DNA from: Sphingobacterium athyrii
Lineage (GTDB): Bacteria > Bacteroidota > Bacteroidia > Sphingobacteriales > Sphingobacteriaceae
DNA length: 64,000 bases
Reading direction: 5' to 3'
Assembly (NCBI RefSeq): GCF_003071065.1
Contig: NZ_QCXX01000007.1
Span: 310,669-374,668 of the forward strand
Below the pieces are notes generated by a model. It was not told the DNA's origin and did no database searches. It worked only from the letters and a program-made list of their open reading frames with translations. Positions 28,013 to 36,768 of this stretch are shown here, in pieces; positions within the stretch are counted from its first letter, which is position 1; every line of letters begins with the position of its first letter. The position numbers and the translations under genes are program-made.

Positions 28013-28020
28013 TAGATTTG
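28013..28020 (+). promoter_or_regulatory. Bacteroidota -7 promoter box before maeB
   Basis: TAGATTTG matches the TAnnTTTG consensus and lies 24 bases before the maeB ATG. No clear TTTG box is found at the usual distance upstream. Confidence 0.5.
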
Positions 28021-28044
28021 TAGCCTTAAATTAATAAAATCGTA

Positions 28045-30327
28045 ATGAGTAACACTAATCGTAAACAGGCAGCGTTAAATTACCACTCAATGGGTAGACC
28101 TGGAAAAATAGCTGTTGTTCCGACAAAACCAACAAATTCGCAAAGAGACTTATCGTTAGCATATTCTCCTGGCGTAGCGGAGCCATGTTTGGCTATTGCC
28201 GAGAATAAAGAAGATGCTTATAAATATACCGCAAAAGGGAACCTTGTTGCTGTTATCAGTAACGGTACAGCTGTATTGGGCCTAGGTGATATCGGCGCTC
28301 AAGCAGGTAAACCCGTCATGGAAGGGAAAGGTTTATTGTTCAAAATTTTTGCTGACATTGATGTATTTGACATCGAAGTGGACACCAAAAATGTTGACGA
28401 GTTCGTCAAAATCGTAAAAGCATTGGAACCAACTTTCGGAGGTATCAACCTGGAAGATATCAAGGCTCCTGAATGTTTTGAAATTGAGCGTCGCCTGAAA
28501 GAGGAAATGAATATCCCGGTCATGCACGATGATCAACATGGTACAGCAATCATTTCCGGTGCAGCGCTGATCAATGCCTGTGAAATTATCGGAAAAGATA
28601 TCTCCAAAGTAAAAATCGTCGTCAATGGTGCCGGTGCTGCTGCGATGTCCTGTACAGCAATGTATATTTCCGTAGGCGCAAGCAAAGAAAACATTGTGAT
28701 GCTTGACAGTAAAGGTGTCATTCGTACGGATCGAGAAAATCTGGACAGCATGAAAGCACAATATGCTACGGATCGTGATATCCACACCCTAGCAGATGCT
28801 GTCAAAGACTCCGATGTGTTTATTGGTTTATCTGCAGCTGACGTCATGTCTGCAGAGATGTTGTTGACTATGGCTCCGAATCCGATTGTTTTGGCGATGG
28901 CCAATCCAAATCCAGAAATTGCCTACGATTTGGCAATGGCTACCCGTAGTGATATTATCATGGGTACTGGTCGTTCGGATTATCCAAATCAGGTAAACAA
29001 CGTATTAGGCTTCCCTTACATCTTCCGTGGTGCTTTGGATGTACGCGCAACAGCAATTAATGAGGAAATGAAAATTGCAGCTGTACGTGCTATTGCTGAC
29101 CTGGCAAAACAACCCGTTCCTGAAGAAGTCAATCAAGCTTACAATACCAACAATTTAAAATTCTCTGAAGAATATATCATTCCTAAACCTACCGACCCAC
29201 GTTTGATCACAGAGGTTTCTATGGCTGTGGCAAAAGCAGCAATCGAATCTGGTGTAGCGAAAACGGCAATTGAAGATTGGGATAAATACCGCGATGCATT
29301 GCGTAAACGTCTGGGTAAAGATGATGCGATCATGCGTAACCTAACGATGGCCGCTAAAAGAGACCCAAAACGTGTTGTCTTTGCTGAAGCAGATAATTAC
29401 AAAACATTACGTGCTGCTCAAATCGTAAAAGAAGAAGGTATTGCGATCCCGATCCTATTAGGTAAGAAAGAGAAAATCCAACGTTTGATCCAAGAGTATG
29501 CTTTTGAATTGGACGGTGTAGAAATCATTGATCCAGTCGCTGAGGTTGACGGTGAATCAGAGCGTTCAAAAAAATTCATTGAGCACCTTTATACCAAAAG
29601 ACAACGTAGAGGAATCTCCCGTTACGATGCGCGCAAACTGATGTTTGACCGCAACTACTTCGGTGCTTCTCTGGTTGAGTTTGGCGAGGCAGATACATTG
29701 ATTTCTGGTATGACCAAAAATTATGCAAACACCATTCGTCCGGCATTGCATGTCATCGGTGCCAAACCGGGCAGCCGTGTAGCAGGTATGTATATGATGT
29801 TAACCAAAAAAGGGCCTATTTTCATGGGCGATACGACCGTGAATGAGGATCCTACTGCACAAGAGCTAGCTGATATCACCTTACTTTTGGACAAAGCGGT
29901 TAAACGCATGAATATCCAACCACGTATTGCTTTGTTGTCTTACTCCAATTTTGGCTCCAGTGAAGGAAAAACTCCTACCAAAGTGAGAGCAGCAGCACAG
30001 ATCATTCATGAGCAGCACCCTGACATCATTGCTGATGGCGATCTACAAGCTAACTTCGCCTTAAATAGTGATATGTTGACCGACAATTTCCCATTCAGCT
30101 GTCTAAATGGACAATCAGCAAACACACTTGTGTTCCCGAACCTGGAATCAGGTAATATTGCCTATAAACTATTACAAGAAGTCGGTGAAGCGGAAGCTGT
30201 AGGTCCTATTCTTTTGGGGATGAACAAACCGATCCATGTACTACAATTGGATAGCTCTGTACGTGAAATCGTCAATATGGTGACTATTGCCGTAGTTGAT
30301 GTTCAAGCTCATCTTAAAAATTTATAG
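28045..30327 (+). CDS. maeB: NADP-dependent malic enzyme with phosphotransacetylase-like domain (MaeB)
   Basis: A 760-residue cytoplasmic enzyme converting malate to pyruvate and CO2 with reduction of NADP. Residues about 10-415 are the malic enzyme: YSPGVAEPCLAIAENKEDAY, the metal-binding region around CFEIERRLKEEMNIPVMHDD, and the nucleotide fold around KIVVNGAGAAAMSCTAMYIS. Residues about 430-760 are a phosphotransacetylase-type domain (KRDPKRVVFAEADNYKTLRA, LGKKEKIQRLIQEY), which in this family is regulatory rather than catalytic. Length equals the usual MaeB of about 760. ATG at 28045, with a TAnnTTTG box upstream. The ruvA gene follows 33 bases later and could be read from the same transcript. 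Confidence 0.95.
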   Translation: MSNTNRKQAALNYHSMGRPGKIAVVPTKPTNSQRDLSLAYSPGVAEPCLAIAENKEDAYKYTAKGNLVAVISNGTAVLGLGDIGAQAGKPVMEGKGLLFKIFADIDVFDIEVDTKNVDEFVKIVKALEPTFGGINLEDIKAPECFEIERRLKEEMNIPVMHDDQHGTAIISGAALINACEIIGKDISKVKIVVNGAGAAAMSCTAMYISVGASKENIVMLDSKGVIRTDRENLDSMKAQYATDRDIHTLADAVKDSDVFIGLSAADVMSAEMLLTMAPNPIVLAMANPNPEIAYDLAMATRSDIIMGTGRSDYPNQVNNVLGFPYIFRGALDVRATAINEEMKIAAVRAIADLAKQPVPEEVNQAYNTNNLKFSEEYIIPKPTDPRLITEVSMAVAKAAIESGVAKTAIEDWDKYRDALRKRLGKDDAIMRNLTMAAKRDPKRVVFAEADNYKTLRAAQIVKEEGIAIPILLGKKEKIQRLIQEYAFELDGVEIIDPVAEVDGESERSKKFIEHLYTKRQRRGISRYDARKLMFDRNYFGASLVEFGEADTLISGMTKNYANTIRPALHVIGAKPGSRVAGMYMMLTKKGPIFMGDTTVNEDPTAQELADITLLLDKAVKRMNIQPRIALLSYSNFGSSEGKTPTKVRAAAQIIHEQHPDIIADGDLQANFALNSDMLTDNFPFSCLNGQSANTLVFPNLESGNIAYKLLQEVGEAEAVGPILLGMNKPIHVLQLDSSVREIVNMVTIAVVDVQAHLKNL

Positions 30328-30360
30328 AATCGCTTAAAATCTTCCTATATTCGTAGTACT

Positions 30361-30942
30361 ATGTACGAATATTTCAATGGAAAATTAGCATATAAAGCCC
30401 CCACTCATGTTATTATCGACGTGAGTGGGATTGGCTATTATGTTCACATCTCTCTTTATACCTTTTCCCAAATCAAGGATCAGGAAAACTGCAAATTATT
30501 TATTTCACTACAAGTTCGGGAAGATTCCCATACACTGTATGGTTTTGCCACAGAAGGTGAAAAAAAACTGTTCGAGAATCTGATCTCCGTTTCAGGTATT
30601 GGTCCCAATACAGGCCGGATGATCTTATCGTCCAATACACCTGATGAAATACAATCCGCCATTGTCAATGGTCAGGTTGCTTTAATTCAGAAAATTAAAG
30701 GAATCGGTCCTAAAACAGCGCAACGTCTGATCCTGGAACTTCAGGATAAATTGAAAAAACAAGGTGTGGAAACACTTTCAACTACGATTCAATCGCAGTC
30801 TGTACCTGATGAAGCTTTATCTGCTCTGGTCATGTTAGGCTTCAATAAAGCTGCTGCCGAAAAAGTATTGAATACGATTCTAAAAACAGAGGCGAACCTC
30901 TCTGTCGAGGATATGATCAAATTAGCGCTAAAGAGGCTTTAA
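30361..30942 (+). CDS. ruvA: Holliday junction branch-migration protein RuvA
   Basis: A 193-residue protein that binds four-way junctions and loads the RuvB motor in recombinational repair. Domain I is the OB-fold (MYEYFNGKLAYKAPTHVIID). Domain II has the two helix-hairpin-helix motifs (SVSGIGPNTGRMIL at about 77-90, KGIGPKTAQRLILEL at about 112-126). Domain III is the short RuvB-contacting helix bundle (DEALSALVMLGFNKAAAEKV). Length is normal. ruvB and ruvC are not in the window. It follows maeB by 33 bases, a common type of unrelated pairing. Confidence 0.97.
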   Translation: MYEYFNGKLAYKAPTHVIIDVSGIGYYVHISLYTFSQIKDQENCKLFISLQVREDSHTLYGFATEGEKKLFENLISVSGIGPNTGRMILSSNTPDEIQSAIVNGQVALIQKIKGIGPKTAQRLILELQDKLKKQGVETLSTTIQSQSVPDEALSALVMLGFNKAAAEKVLNTILKTEANLSVEDMIKLALKRL

Positions 30943-31508
30943 AAAACGGCGGGCTCAATTCGCTTAACAAAAAGAGGCTTACAGGTTTGGCTCAAATAAA
31001 GTTTCATCTGCTGTACTCCAATTTCAGGATAACTAGGATGCATCTTTATAAATGCCATGGGATTTATAGGGACTTCACAGAAACCTTATACGGACCCCAT
31101 TCGGACTTTATTCGGATCAAAGCGTATAAAGTCCGTTTTATATCCTTATCAGCCTCATAAAAAAATATCTTATACAAGAGCTAAATCTGCATTTTGTTCA
31201 ATCATTGAAACGAACCATTTGCCTTTTAATGAATTAGGCTGTCTGATACTGTAAACTCCGATAAAATTACGGATGAAATAAACTTTATTCGACAATAAAT
31301 GCGCATCCAAATCTGATCAATCATCGGTACCCTCAGCGGGAAACGCAAACGATTGTTTTAATTAAAAACACATTAAATCAAACCACTGCAAAATACAAAG
31401 AAGAGTATTCTATCCTATTTCAACAGGCTATTTGTTACATTAAGCTTTTGCTAAATCGTATTTATTCCTTTATTTTTAGGGCTTCTTATTTCAGTTATAA
31501 TCGCACTC
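30943..31508. other. 566-base intergenic region, no gene seen
   Basis: Between ruvA and the GH20 gene. It contains the TCGGAC repeat/hairpin at 31086-31135, described separately. A short open frame at about 31057-31254 has no recognisable features. The last 100 bases are AT-rich and must hold the GH20 promoter, but I cannot pin a box with confidence. The rest looks non-coding. Confidence 0.5.
31086..31135. repeat. 11-base-period CGGAC repeats with inverted copy
   Basis: CGGAC occurs at 31091-31095 and 31102-31106, then CGGAT at 31113-31117, each 11 bases apart within a T-rich frame. CGGACTTTATTCG (31102-31114) then pairs with CGTATAAAGTCCG (31123-31135) at 12 of 13 positions, making a hairpin. 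The octamer ATTCGGAC recurs inverted at 35096-35103. I recall similar GTCCG-TATAAAG strings in related genomes, but have not checked this. Confidence 0.45.
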
Positions 31509-33365
31509 ATGAAAAAACTATTTTCACTTGCGCTTGCTTTAAGTATAGGAGCAGCAGTATTTGCGCAGGAAAAAAAAGATGTCACATTGAATATTGTGCC
31601 TCTACCGCAACATGTCCAGATCAAAAATGGCTCATTCAAAATCAATGCAAATACAAAAATTGCTTTCGATAGTGAAGAGGACAAAAAAGTTGCCGCTTTA
31701 TTCCAGGATTTTCTAAAAAGCAACTACAATCTCAATTTAACGCTGGCAAAGTCGGCAGGTAAAAACAGCATTTATTTCTCTTCTAAAAGTGCAAAATCAG
31801 GCAATACCGAAGCGTATGATCTTAACATTGCTTCTGACCAAATTACGGTCAGTGGAAAAGCAGCCGGCCTATTTTATGGTATGCAATCGTTGATTCAATT
31901 GCTACCTGTCGATAAAAAAGCAGGTATCGAAATTCCCCAGGCATCCATTCAGGATGAGCCTCGTTTTGCTTACCGTGGATTACATCTTGATGTTGGCCGT
32001 CACTTCTTCCCCGTAGCATTTGTCAAAAAGTACATTGATATTTTGGCATCCTACAAACTGAATACTTTTCATTGGCACTTGACTGATGATCAAGGCTGGC
32101 GCATTGAAATTAAATCCCACCCAAAACTGACACAGATCGGTGGCTATCGTAACCAGACTTTATTGGGCAACTATAAAACTGACGGTGACTACGACAATAC
32201 CCCTTATGGTGGTTTCTATACCCAAGACCAGATTAAAGAGGTCGTCGCTTACGCAAAAGCGAAGTATGTCACTGTCATTCCTGAAATAGAGATGCCGGGC
32301 CACGCTTTGGCGGCACTTTCGGCTTACCCAGAGCTAGGTTGTGGTGATCAACCGGGGCCATACACAGCTGCCCAGACCTGGGGTGTATTTGATGATGTCT
32401 TTTGTGCTGGTAAAGAAGAGACATTCAAGCTATTGGAAGATGTTATCGACGAAGTCATTCCATTGTTCCCAAGCGAATACATTCACATCGGTGGTGATGA
32501 GTGTCCTAAGACCAAATGGAAGACTTGTCCACATTGTCAGAAAAGAATCAAGGATAATAACCTCAAAGACGAACATGAATTGCAGAGCTATTTTATTCAA
32601 CGTATGGAAAAATACATTAATAGCAAAGGCAAACGTATCATTGGCTGGGATGAGATCTTAGAGGGTGGATTAGCACCAAATGCGACTGTTATGAGCTGGA
32701 GAGGAGACCAAGGAGCCATCGACGCGGCAAACCAAGGACATGACGTCATTATCACAGCCAACAGTTATGGACTTTACTTTGACCACAAACAAGGTGCTGA
32801 TCAAAATAGAGAGCCATTGAGCATCGGTGGACTTTCGACATTGCATAAAGTATATGCTGCCGACCCTATGCCTACCAAAATTTCAGAAAACAACAAGAAA
32901 CACGTTTTGGGTGTACAAGCAAATATTTGGACAGAATATATCGGCTCTTCCAACAAAGTAGAGTTTACCATCTTACCGCGTGTACTGGCTCTTTCGGAAA
33001 TTGCCTGGACGCAACCGGAGAATAAAAACTGGAAGAATTTTTCCGAACAACGTGCGGCACGCCAATTGGCAAAACTCGATCAGACAAACACATTCTATCG
33101 TGTACCTGAGGTATATGGTATCACTGACACGACGATATACGCATCAGAATATACCATCCGGGATTTAAAGCCATCTGTCGAAGGTGCGAAAATCTATTAT
33201 ACCTTGGACAATTATGATCCTTCAGAATTGGACCTTGAATATACTGGGCCAGTCAAAGTGACGGTTCCAAATAGTAAAGAACGTGTGTTCAAAGCCGTAG
33301 TTGTGACGCCTTCCGGAAAACGGAGCAATTACATTCGGGTAAACATTATCAATACAAAGAAATAA
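31509..33365 (+). CDS. GH20 beta-N-acetylhexosaminidase
   Basis: A 618-residue exported glycosidase that removes terminal beta-linked GlcNAc or GalNAc, useful for chitin fragments, glycans or murein turnover. Signal peptide MKKLFSLALALSIGAAVFAQ. Residues about 25-155 are the GH20b domain. The catalytic barrel runs from about 160 to 510: YRGLHLDVGRHFFP, NTFHWHLTDDQGWRIEIK, PEIEMPGHA, and the Asp-Glu catalytic pair in HIGGDECPKTKW. A C-terminal domain (about 545-618, containing IYYTLDNYDPSELD) fits the chitobiase C-terminal module. It is free-standing; a strong terminator follows at 33384-33430. Confidence 0.95.
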   Translation: MKKLFSLALALSIGAAVFAQEKKDVTLNIVPLPQHVQIKNGSFKINANTKIAFDSEEDKKVAALFQDFLKSNYNLNLTLAKSAGKNSIYFSSKSAKSGNTEAYDLNIASDQITVSGKAAGLFYGMQSLIQLLPVDKKAGIEIPQASIQDEPRFAYRGLHLDVGRHFFPVAFVKKYIDILASYKLNTFHWHLTDDQGWRIEIKSHPKLTQIGGYRNQTLLGNYKTDGDYDNTPYGGFYTQDQIKEVVAYAKAKYVTVIPEIEMPGHALAALSAYPELGCGDQPGPYTAAQTWGVFDDVFCAGKEETFKLLEDVIDEVIPLFPSEYIHIGGDECPKTKWKTCPHCQKRIKDNNLKDEHELQSYFIQRMEKYINSKGKRIIGWDEILEGGLAPNATVMSWRGDQGAIDAANQGHDVIITANSYGLYFDHKQGADQNREPLSIGGLSTLHKVYAADPMPTKISENNKKHVLGVQANIWTEYIGSSNKVEFTILPRVLALSEIAWTQPENKNWKNFSEQRAARQLAKLDQTNTFYRVPEVYGITDTTIYASEYTIRDLKPSVEGAKIYYTLDNYDPSELDLEYTGPVKVTVPNSKERVFKAVVVTPSGKRSNYIRVNIINTKK

Positions 33366-33383
33366 TATCATTTCGCCCATGCG

Positions 33384-33430
33384 AAAGCGCTAATATTCTG
33401 TTAACTTTGAACAGAATATTAGCGCTTTTT
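33384..33430 (+). terminator. Strong terminator after the GH20 gene
   Basis: A perfect 19-base inverted repeat (AAAGCGCTAATATTCTGTT and its complement) with a seven-base loop, running into TTTTTTATT. Confidence 0.88.
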
Positions 33431-33473
33431 TATTGGCGTGCGGTATCACTACAAGAATATAAATACGAATTCT

Positions 33474-33950
33474 ATGGCTGAAGATCTGTTGATTGCCAAA
33501 GGCAGCAAAGAAGAACAATATCAAAACTTACTTCCACAGATAGGTGGATTGTTACAGGGAGAAAATAATCAGATTGCAAACCTTGCCAATATTGCGGCAG
33601 CATTAAAGGAACAATTTAATTTTTTTTGGGTTGGTTTTTATCTCGTAGACGGTACTGAAGAGCTTGTTCTTGGCCCCTTCCAAGGCCCTGTTGCCTGTAC
33701 GCGCATAAAAAAAGGAAGAGGTGTATGCGGCGGTGCTTGGGCGCAGGCGAAAGTCCTTATCGTACCTGATGTAGAACAATTTCCGGGACATATTGCCTGC
33801 AGCTCACTTTCACGTTCAGAAATCGTATTGCCTGTTTACAAAAAGGGGGAAATTATCGGTGTACTCGATGTGGACAGCAGTGAATTGGATAGCTTCGACG
33901 AAATAGACGAAAAATACCTTACCCAAGTCTTGCAGTTGTTGGATAAATAA
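33474..33950 (+). CDS. msrC: Free methionine-(R)-sulfoxide reductase (GAF type)
   Basis: A 158-residue cytoplasmic GAF-domain enzyme that reduces free methionine-R-sulfoxide. The ATG at 33474 begins the GAF fold; the open frame from 33438 adds 12 residues without support. The three family cysteines are present: Cys75 (VACTRI), Cys85 (GVCGGAW) and Cys109 (GHIACSS), with the spacing expected of fRMsr. The signature VEQFPGHIACSSLSRSEIVL is clear. It is short, soluble and monocistronic, converging on the WD40 gene with about 100 bases between them that show only a weak AT-rich inverted repeat. Confidence 0.92.
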   Translation: MAEDLLIAKGSKEEQYQNLLPQIGGLLQGENNQIANLANIAAALKEQFNFFWVGFYLVDGTEELVLGPFQGPVACTRIKKGRGVCGGAWAQAKVLIVPDVEQFPGHIACSSLSRSEIVLPVYKKGEIIGVLDVDSSELDSFDEIDEKYLTQVLQLLDK

Positions 33951-34056
33951 CGTATTAAGCATTATTAGCAAAAAATATATAAAGCAAAAACCTAATAATC
34001 AAAAGTCGAATCCATTCATACACATGATTTCTACTGGAGCACTTACGGTCTTTATA

Positions 34057-34956
34057 TTATTGTAATTCCCAAATTTTAACAAGCTTGTCGTCGCTGACAC
34101 TAAAGAAATATTGGCCGTCTTCGGACCATATTCCTGCATTGACGGATAGATGATGGCCATCCTGCATTTTGTCGCGGCTCATATTTTTCAGCAGTGCAAA
34201 ATCAGCATTAGACCAAAATTTCAACGACTTATCGCGGCTTACTGTTGCAAAAAATGGTTCAAAAGGGTGTGGATAGATCCCATACACCGTGAACATGTGT
34301 GGTATAAAGGAGAAGTTATTGCTCAGTTGATTGACATCGGAAATAATAAGCTGAGCATCGCGTCCACCGCTTAAGAGTTTATTTTGAAGAAAAGCCAAAG
34401 AGGTTGTGGGCAGACTATGCAACTTCATCCGTTCGATGACATGGAAGTCCTCGCTAGCCAACAAATATACCCAGCCATCTTTATCACCCAGAGCAATCTT
34501 GGTTTCATCGGCATCCACGGCAATACTTCGTACTGTCGTTTGGGATAGCTGTAGGTCATAGATACGCTTGTATGTTGCGAGGTCGATTACATAAAGCCGT
34601 CCTTCCTCCCCTACGGCGAGCAGCTCATTCTTTTGCTGGATATAGGAAAGTGCAAAGATGGCTCTATTGCCGAGCTGCAAACTCGCCACAAGTTTCTGTT
34701 CCTGTACATCCACGAAAAGCAACTTTCCCTCCCGCAGCGCGATTGCCAGTATCGCAGTTCCCGGAATCAATTTTAAAGCATACACGGAGGAGGTCACCGC
34801 GCATAGGATACGCTTAAAACCATTCTTTTCAATATCCCATTCGACCACGCCCTTGTCATTACCGCCGGTAAAAAAAGTATTTAGGTAATACCCTTTTTCT
34901 ACACAAAAAATTGGGTTCTGATGTCCAGTTAAAGTCGATTTTAATTTAATATCCAT
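34057..34956 (-). CDS. WD40-repeat protein
   Basis: A 299-residue protein that should form a seven-bladed beta-propeller. Typical blade ends are visible: GGNDKGVVEWDIEKNG (about 32-47), VGEEGRLYVIDLATY (about 117-131), LGDKDGWVYLLASEDF, SGGRDAQLIISDVNQL, VSRDKSLKFWSNADF, and the final VSDDKLVKIWELQ. No signal peptide, so it is probably cytoplasmic and acts as a scaffold; no enzymatic part is attached. WD40 proteins of this size are common in Bacteroidota and their partners are usually unknown. The next gene upstream on this strand is more than a kilobase away. Confidence 0.9.
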   Translation of the reverse strand: MDIKLKSTLTGHQNPIFCVEKGYYLNTFFTGGNDKGVVEWDIEKNGFKRILCAVTSSVYALKLIPGTAILAIALREGKLLFVDVQEQKLVASLQLGNRAIFALSYIQQKNELLAVGEEGRLYVIDLATYKRIYDLQLSQTTVRSIAVDADETKIALGDKDGWVYLLASEDFHVIERMKLHSLPTTSLAFLQNKLLSGGRDAQLIISDVNQLSNNFSFIPHMFTVYGIYPHPFEPFFATVSRDKSLKFWSNADFALLKNMSRDKMQDGHHLSVNAGIWSEDGQYFFSVSDDKLVKIWELQ

Positions 34957-35659
34957 AGTTATTTATCAAGAGCAAACCGCATTCTTCCTGGCATTCACCT
35001 CCGTCCCAAAAAAGTGCAGTATATCTACAAATATACTGTACTTCTTAGATTATTTTGTCATCCTAGCTTAAAGCCTTTCGCCCGAATCGGATTTCGTCCG
35101 AATTAAAATGGCGCATTGTCAAATTTAAGCTCTGGGAAAACATTGCCATTTCACATTTGCTTTGACCCCGAACGGGATTATTTGGTCCTGAACCGATAAT
35201 TAGTTTGCATCCAAGGCTTACACATGGAGCACCGAAGCAAACACTTGCGCGCTTAAAGCATTATATTCGGGTGTTTTCTTAAACCTTCAGCGTGCGACAG
35301 CAAATACATGCGGCACTACCCGGATCACATCGTTGTCCACTACATCTCAGTTTGGCGTACAAGCAAACATATATAGCACACATGTAAGGTATATGACGAT
35401 CGAATTGTTTGTCGCTGTAGTGGAAATGTTTGCAAGGTGTACCGATCCAATCGTCCGGGTGGTAGAAGAGATCAAGAAGAAAGGCAAAGCACCCCAATGC
35501 AAAGAAAAATAGAATCAGTCGAACGAAGTTGGTAATACAATAGCGGGATTTGATTTGCTTTGAAAAAGCAACTGAATATTATCGGTATGTCATTGGATTA
35601 CTTGGTGGGATAATACGGAGTCATCGGATGCTAAAGAAGTTCCGATCACACACGAAGTG

Positions 35660-35875
35660 ATATTGAGCTAATAGAAAATGACATTGATCCAGCTTGAAGC
35701 AATATCGGTCTAGTGGGAAGAAATACCATAACAGCTATCTTTGGACGCCTCTTTAAGTCAAGATCAGTCTGTCAATGGAATTAAAAACTTACTCAGCTTA
35801 CCCGGAATTGGCCCCTACAGTACAGCCCTACTTATTACGCTCAATGAGCGCAAGATGCAGACGATACTAAAGTAA
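35660..35875 (+). pseudogene. Decayed IS110-like transposase remnant
   Basis: One frame, interrupted by four in-frame stops, reads KMTLIQLEAISV, WEEIP, then QLSLDASLSQDQSVNGIKNL followed by LSLPGIGPYSTALLITLNER. This resembles the C-terminal Transposase_20 region of IS110-type transposases (acidic helix, then L-x-x-(I/L)PGIG-x-x-(T/S)A). Two of the stops could be former Gln codons. A hairpin directly follows the final stop. The alternative is a helix-hairpin-helix fragment of a DNA glycosylase, which also uses LPGIGPY. No intact element end or target duplication is seen. Confidence 0.42.
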
Positions 35876-35905
35876 AAGCCCAACCAATAGGTCGGGCTTC
35901 ACTTT
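35876..35905. terminator. Hairpin terminator between remnant and his operon end
   Basis: AAGCCCAACC pairs with GGTCGGGCTT (one mismatch, four-base loop), followed by CACTTTTT on the plus strand and TTTTACTTT on the minus strand. It could terminate the his operon about 95 bases after hisIE, and once the remnant gene as well. Confidence 0.65.
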
Positions 35906-35998
35906 TTAAAATGGTCTAATCATTCTTTATAAACCTTTTTTTGACGCTCAGTTCTTCTTGGGTCGATCGCTTGAGGTCCCTAACTTTTGTCGAGCAGG

Positions 35999-36583
35999 CT
36001 ATTGATGCCTACTTTCAAGATTTTTCGCAATTGTTTCCAACGAAAATCCCTTCTCACGCAACAATACGATCAAATGGAACAATAGGTCAGAAGTCTCATT
36101 GATAAAGTCGGTTTCAGTTTCAGTTAATGCGGCAATAACCGTTTCTACAGCTTCCTCACCTACCTTTTGCGCGATCTTATTAATTCCTCTGGACCGCAAA
36201 CGGTTAACATAGGATTCGTCAGAAGGATTTTCATAACGATGATTGACGATACGTTCGAGCTCCAGTATAAAATTCTGATTGAATTCTGTGCTGAAACAGC
36301 TCCGGCTTCCCGTATGGCAAGTTGGACCCACAGGATCAGCCTTGATCAATACGGTATCTTTATCGCAATCGATATGGATACTCTTTACGTTTAAAAAGTT
36401 TCCACTCTCTTCCCCTTTTGTCCAGAGACGATTTTTGCTACGGGAGAAAAAAGTCACGCGCTTCTCCGCCTGTGTCTTTTGCCAAGCCTCTTCATTCATA
36501 TAACCCAGCATCAACACCTCCAGGGTTTGGGCGTCTTGCACAATCACTGGGACAAGTCCGTCACTTTTTGCAAAATCTAACAT
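35999..36583 (-). CDS. hisIE: Phosphoribosyl-AMP cyclohydrolase / phosphoribosyl-ATP pyrophosphatase
   Basis: A 194-residue bifunctional enzyme for steps two and three of histidine synthesis. The HisI half (about 1-105) has LMLGYMNEEAWQKT, the ligand region SIHIDCDKDTVLIK and the zinc motif CHTGSRSCF. The HisE half (about 110-194) has SYVNRLRSRGINKIAQKVGE EAVE and the acidic EVSDLLFHL-type helix (NETSDLLFHLIVLLRE). The fusion is the usual form in Bacteroidota. It is the last his gene here, 185 bases after hisF, with a hairpin downstream. The gap could hold a secondary promoter, but no clear element is visible in it. Confidence 0.95.
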   Translation of the reverse strand: MLDFAKSDGLVPVIVQDAQTLEVLMLGYMNEEAWQKTQAEKRVTFFSRSKNRLWTKGEESGNFLNVKSIHIDCDKDTVLIKADPVGPTCHTGSRSCFSTEFNQNFILELERIVNHRYENPSDESYVNRLRSRGINKIAQKVGEEAVETVIAALTETETDFINETSDLLFHLIVLLREKGFSLETIAKNLESRHQ

Positions 36584-36768
36584 TGTATTGTATTTAGTAT
36601 TGAGCTATGAGTATTTGAAGCTTACTTATGTCAGCCTAGGGCTTAGAAGCTTTGTCCCTACTCCTTACTCATTAATCAATTTTCTTATTCTGCAAGCCCT
36701 GATAGCTTACCTAATAGTATCATTACTCCTTTATCCTTACTCTTAATTCTTTACTGTTTTATTCGCGC

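Larger units (their letters stand above)
34957..35998. other. 1042-base gene-poor region with decayed sequence
   Basis: There is no intact gene. A hairpin stands at about 35013-35045 (CAGTATAT against ATATACTG). The octamer GTCCGAAT at 35096-35103 is the inverse of one near 31100. At 35554-35610 one frame reads FALKKQLNIIGMSLDYLVG before a stop, resembling the end of an XRE-type repressor (SLDYLVG), though with about three extra residues. At 35660-35875 there is a transposase-like remnant, listed separately. The antisense open frame near 35279-35497 shows no coding character. This looks like an old mobile-element or accessory insertion in decay. Confidence 0.5.

Noticed and set aside
31057..31254. 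65-codon frame across the CGGAC repeat
   Set aside because: It runs through the repeat and hairpin and has no coding character.
35279..35497. 72-codon minus-strand open frame rich in Cys and Tyr
   Set aside because: Lies in decayed DNA, no ribosome site and no family resemblance; likely chance.
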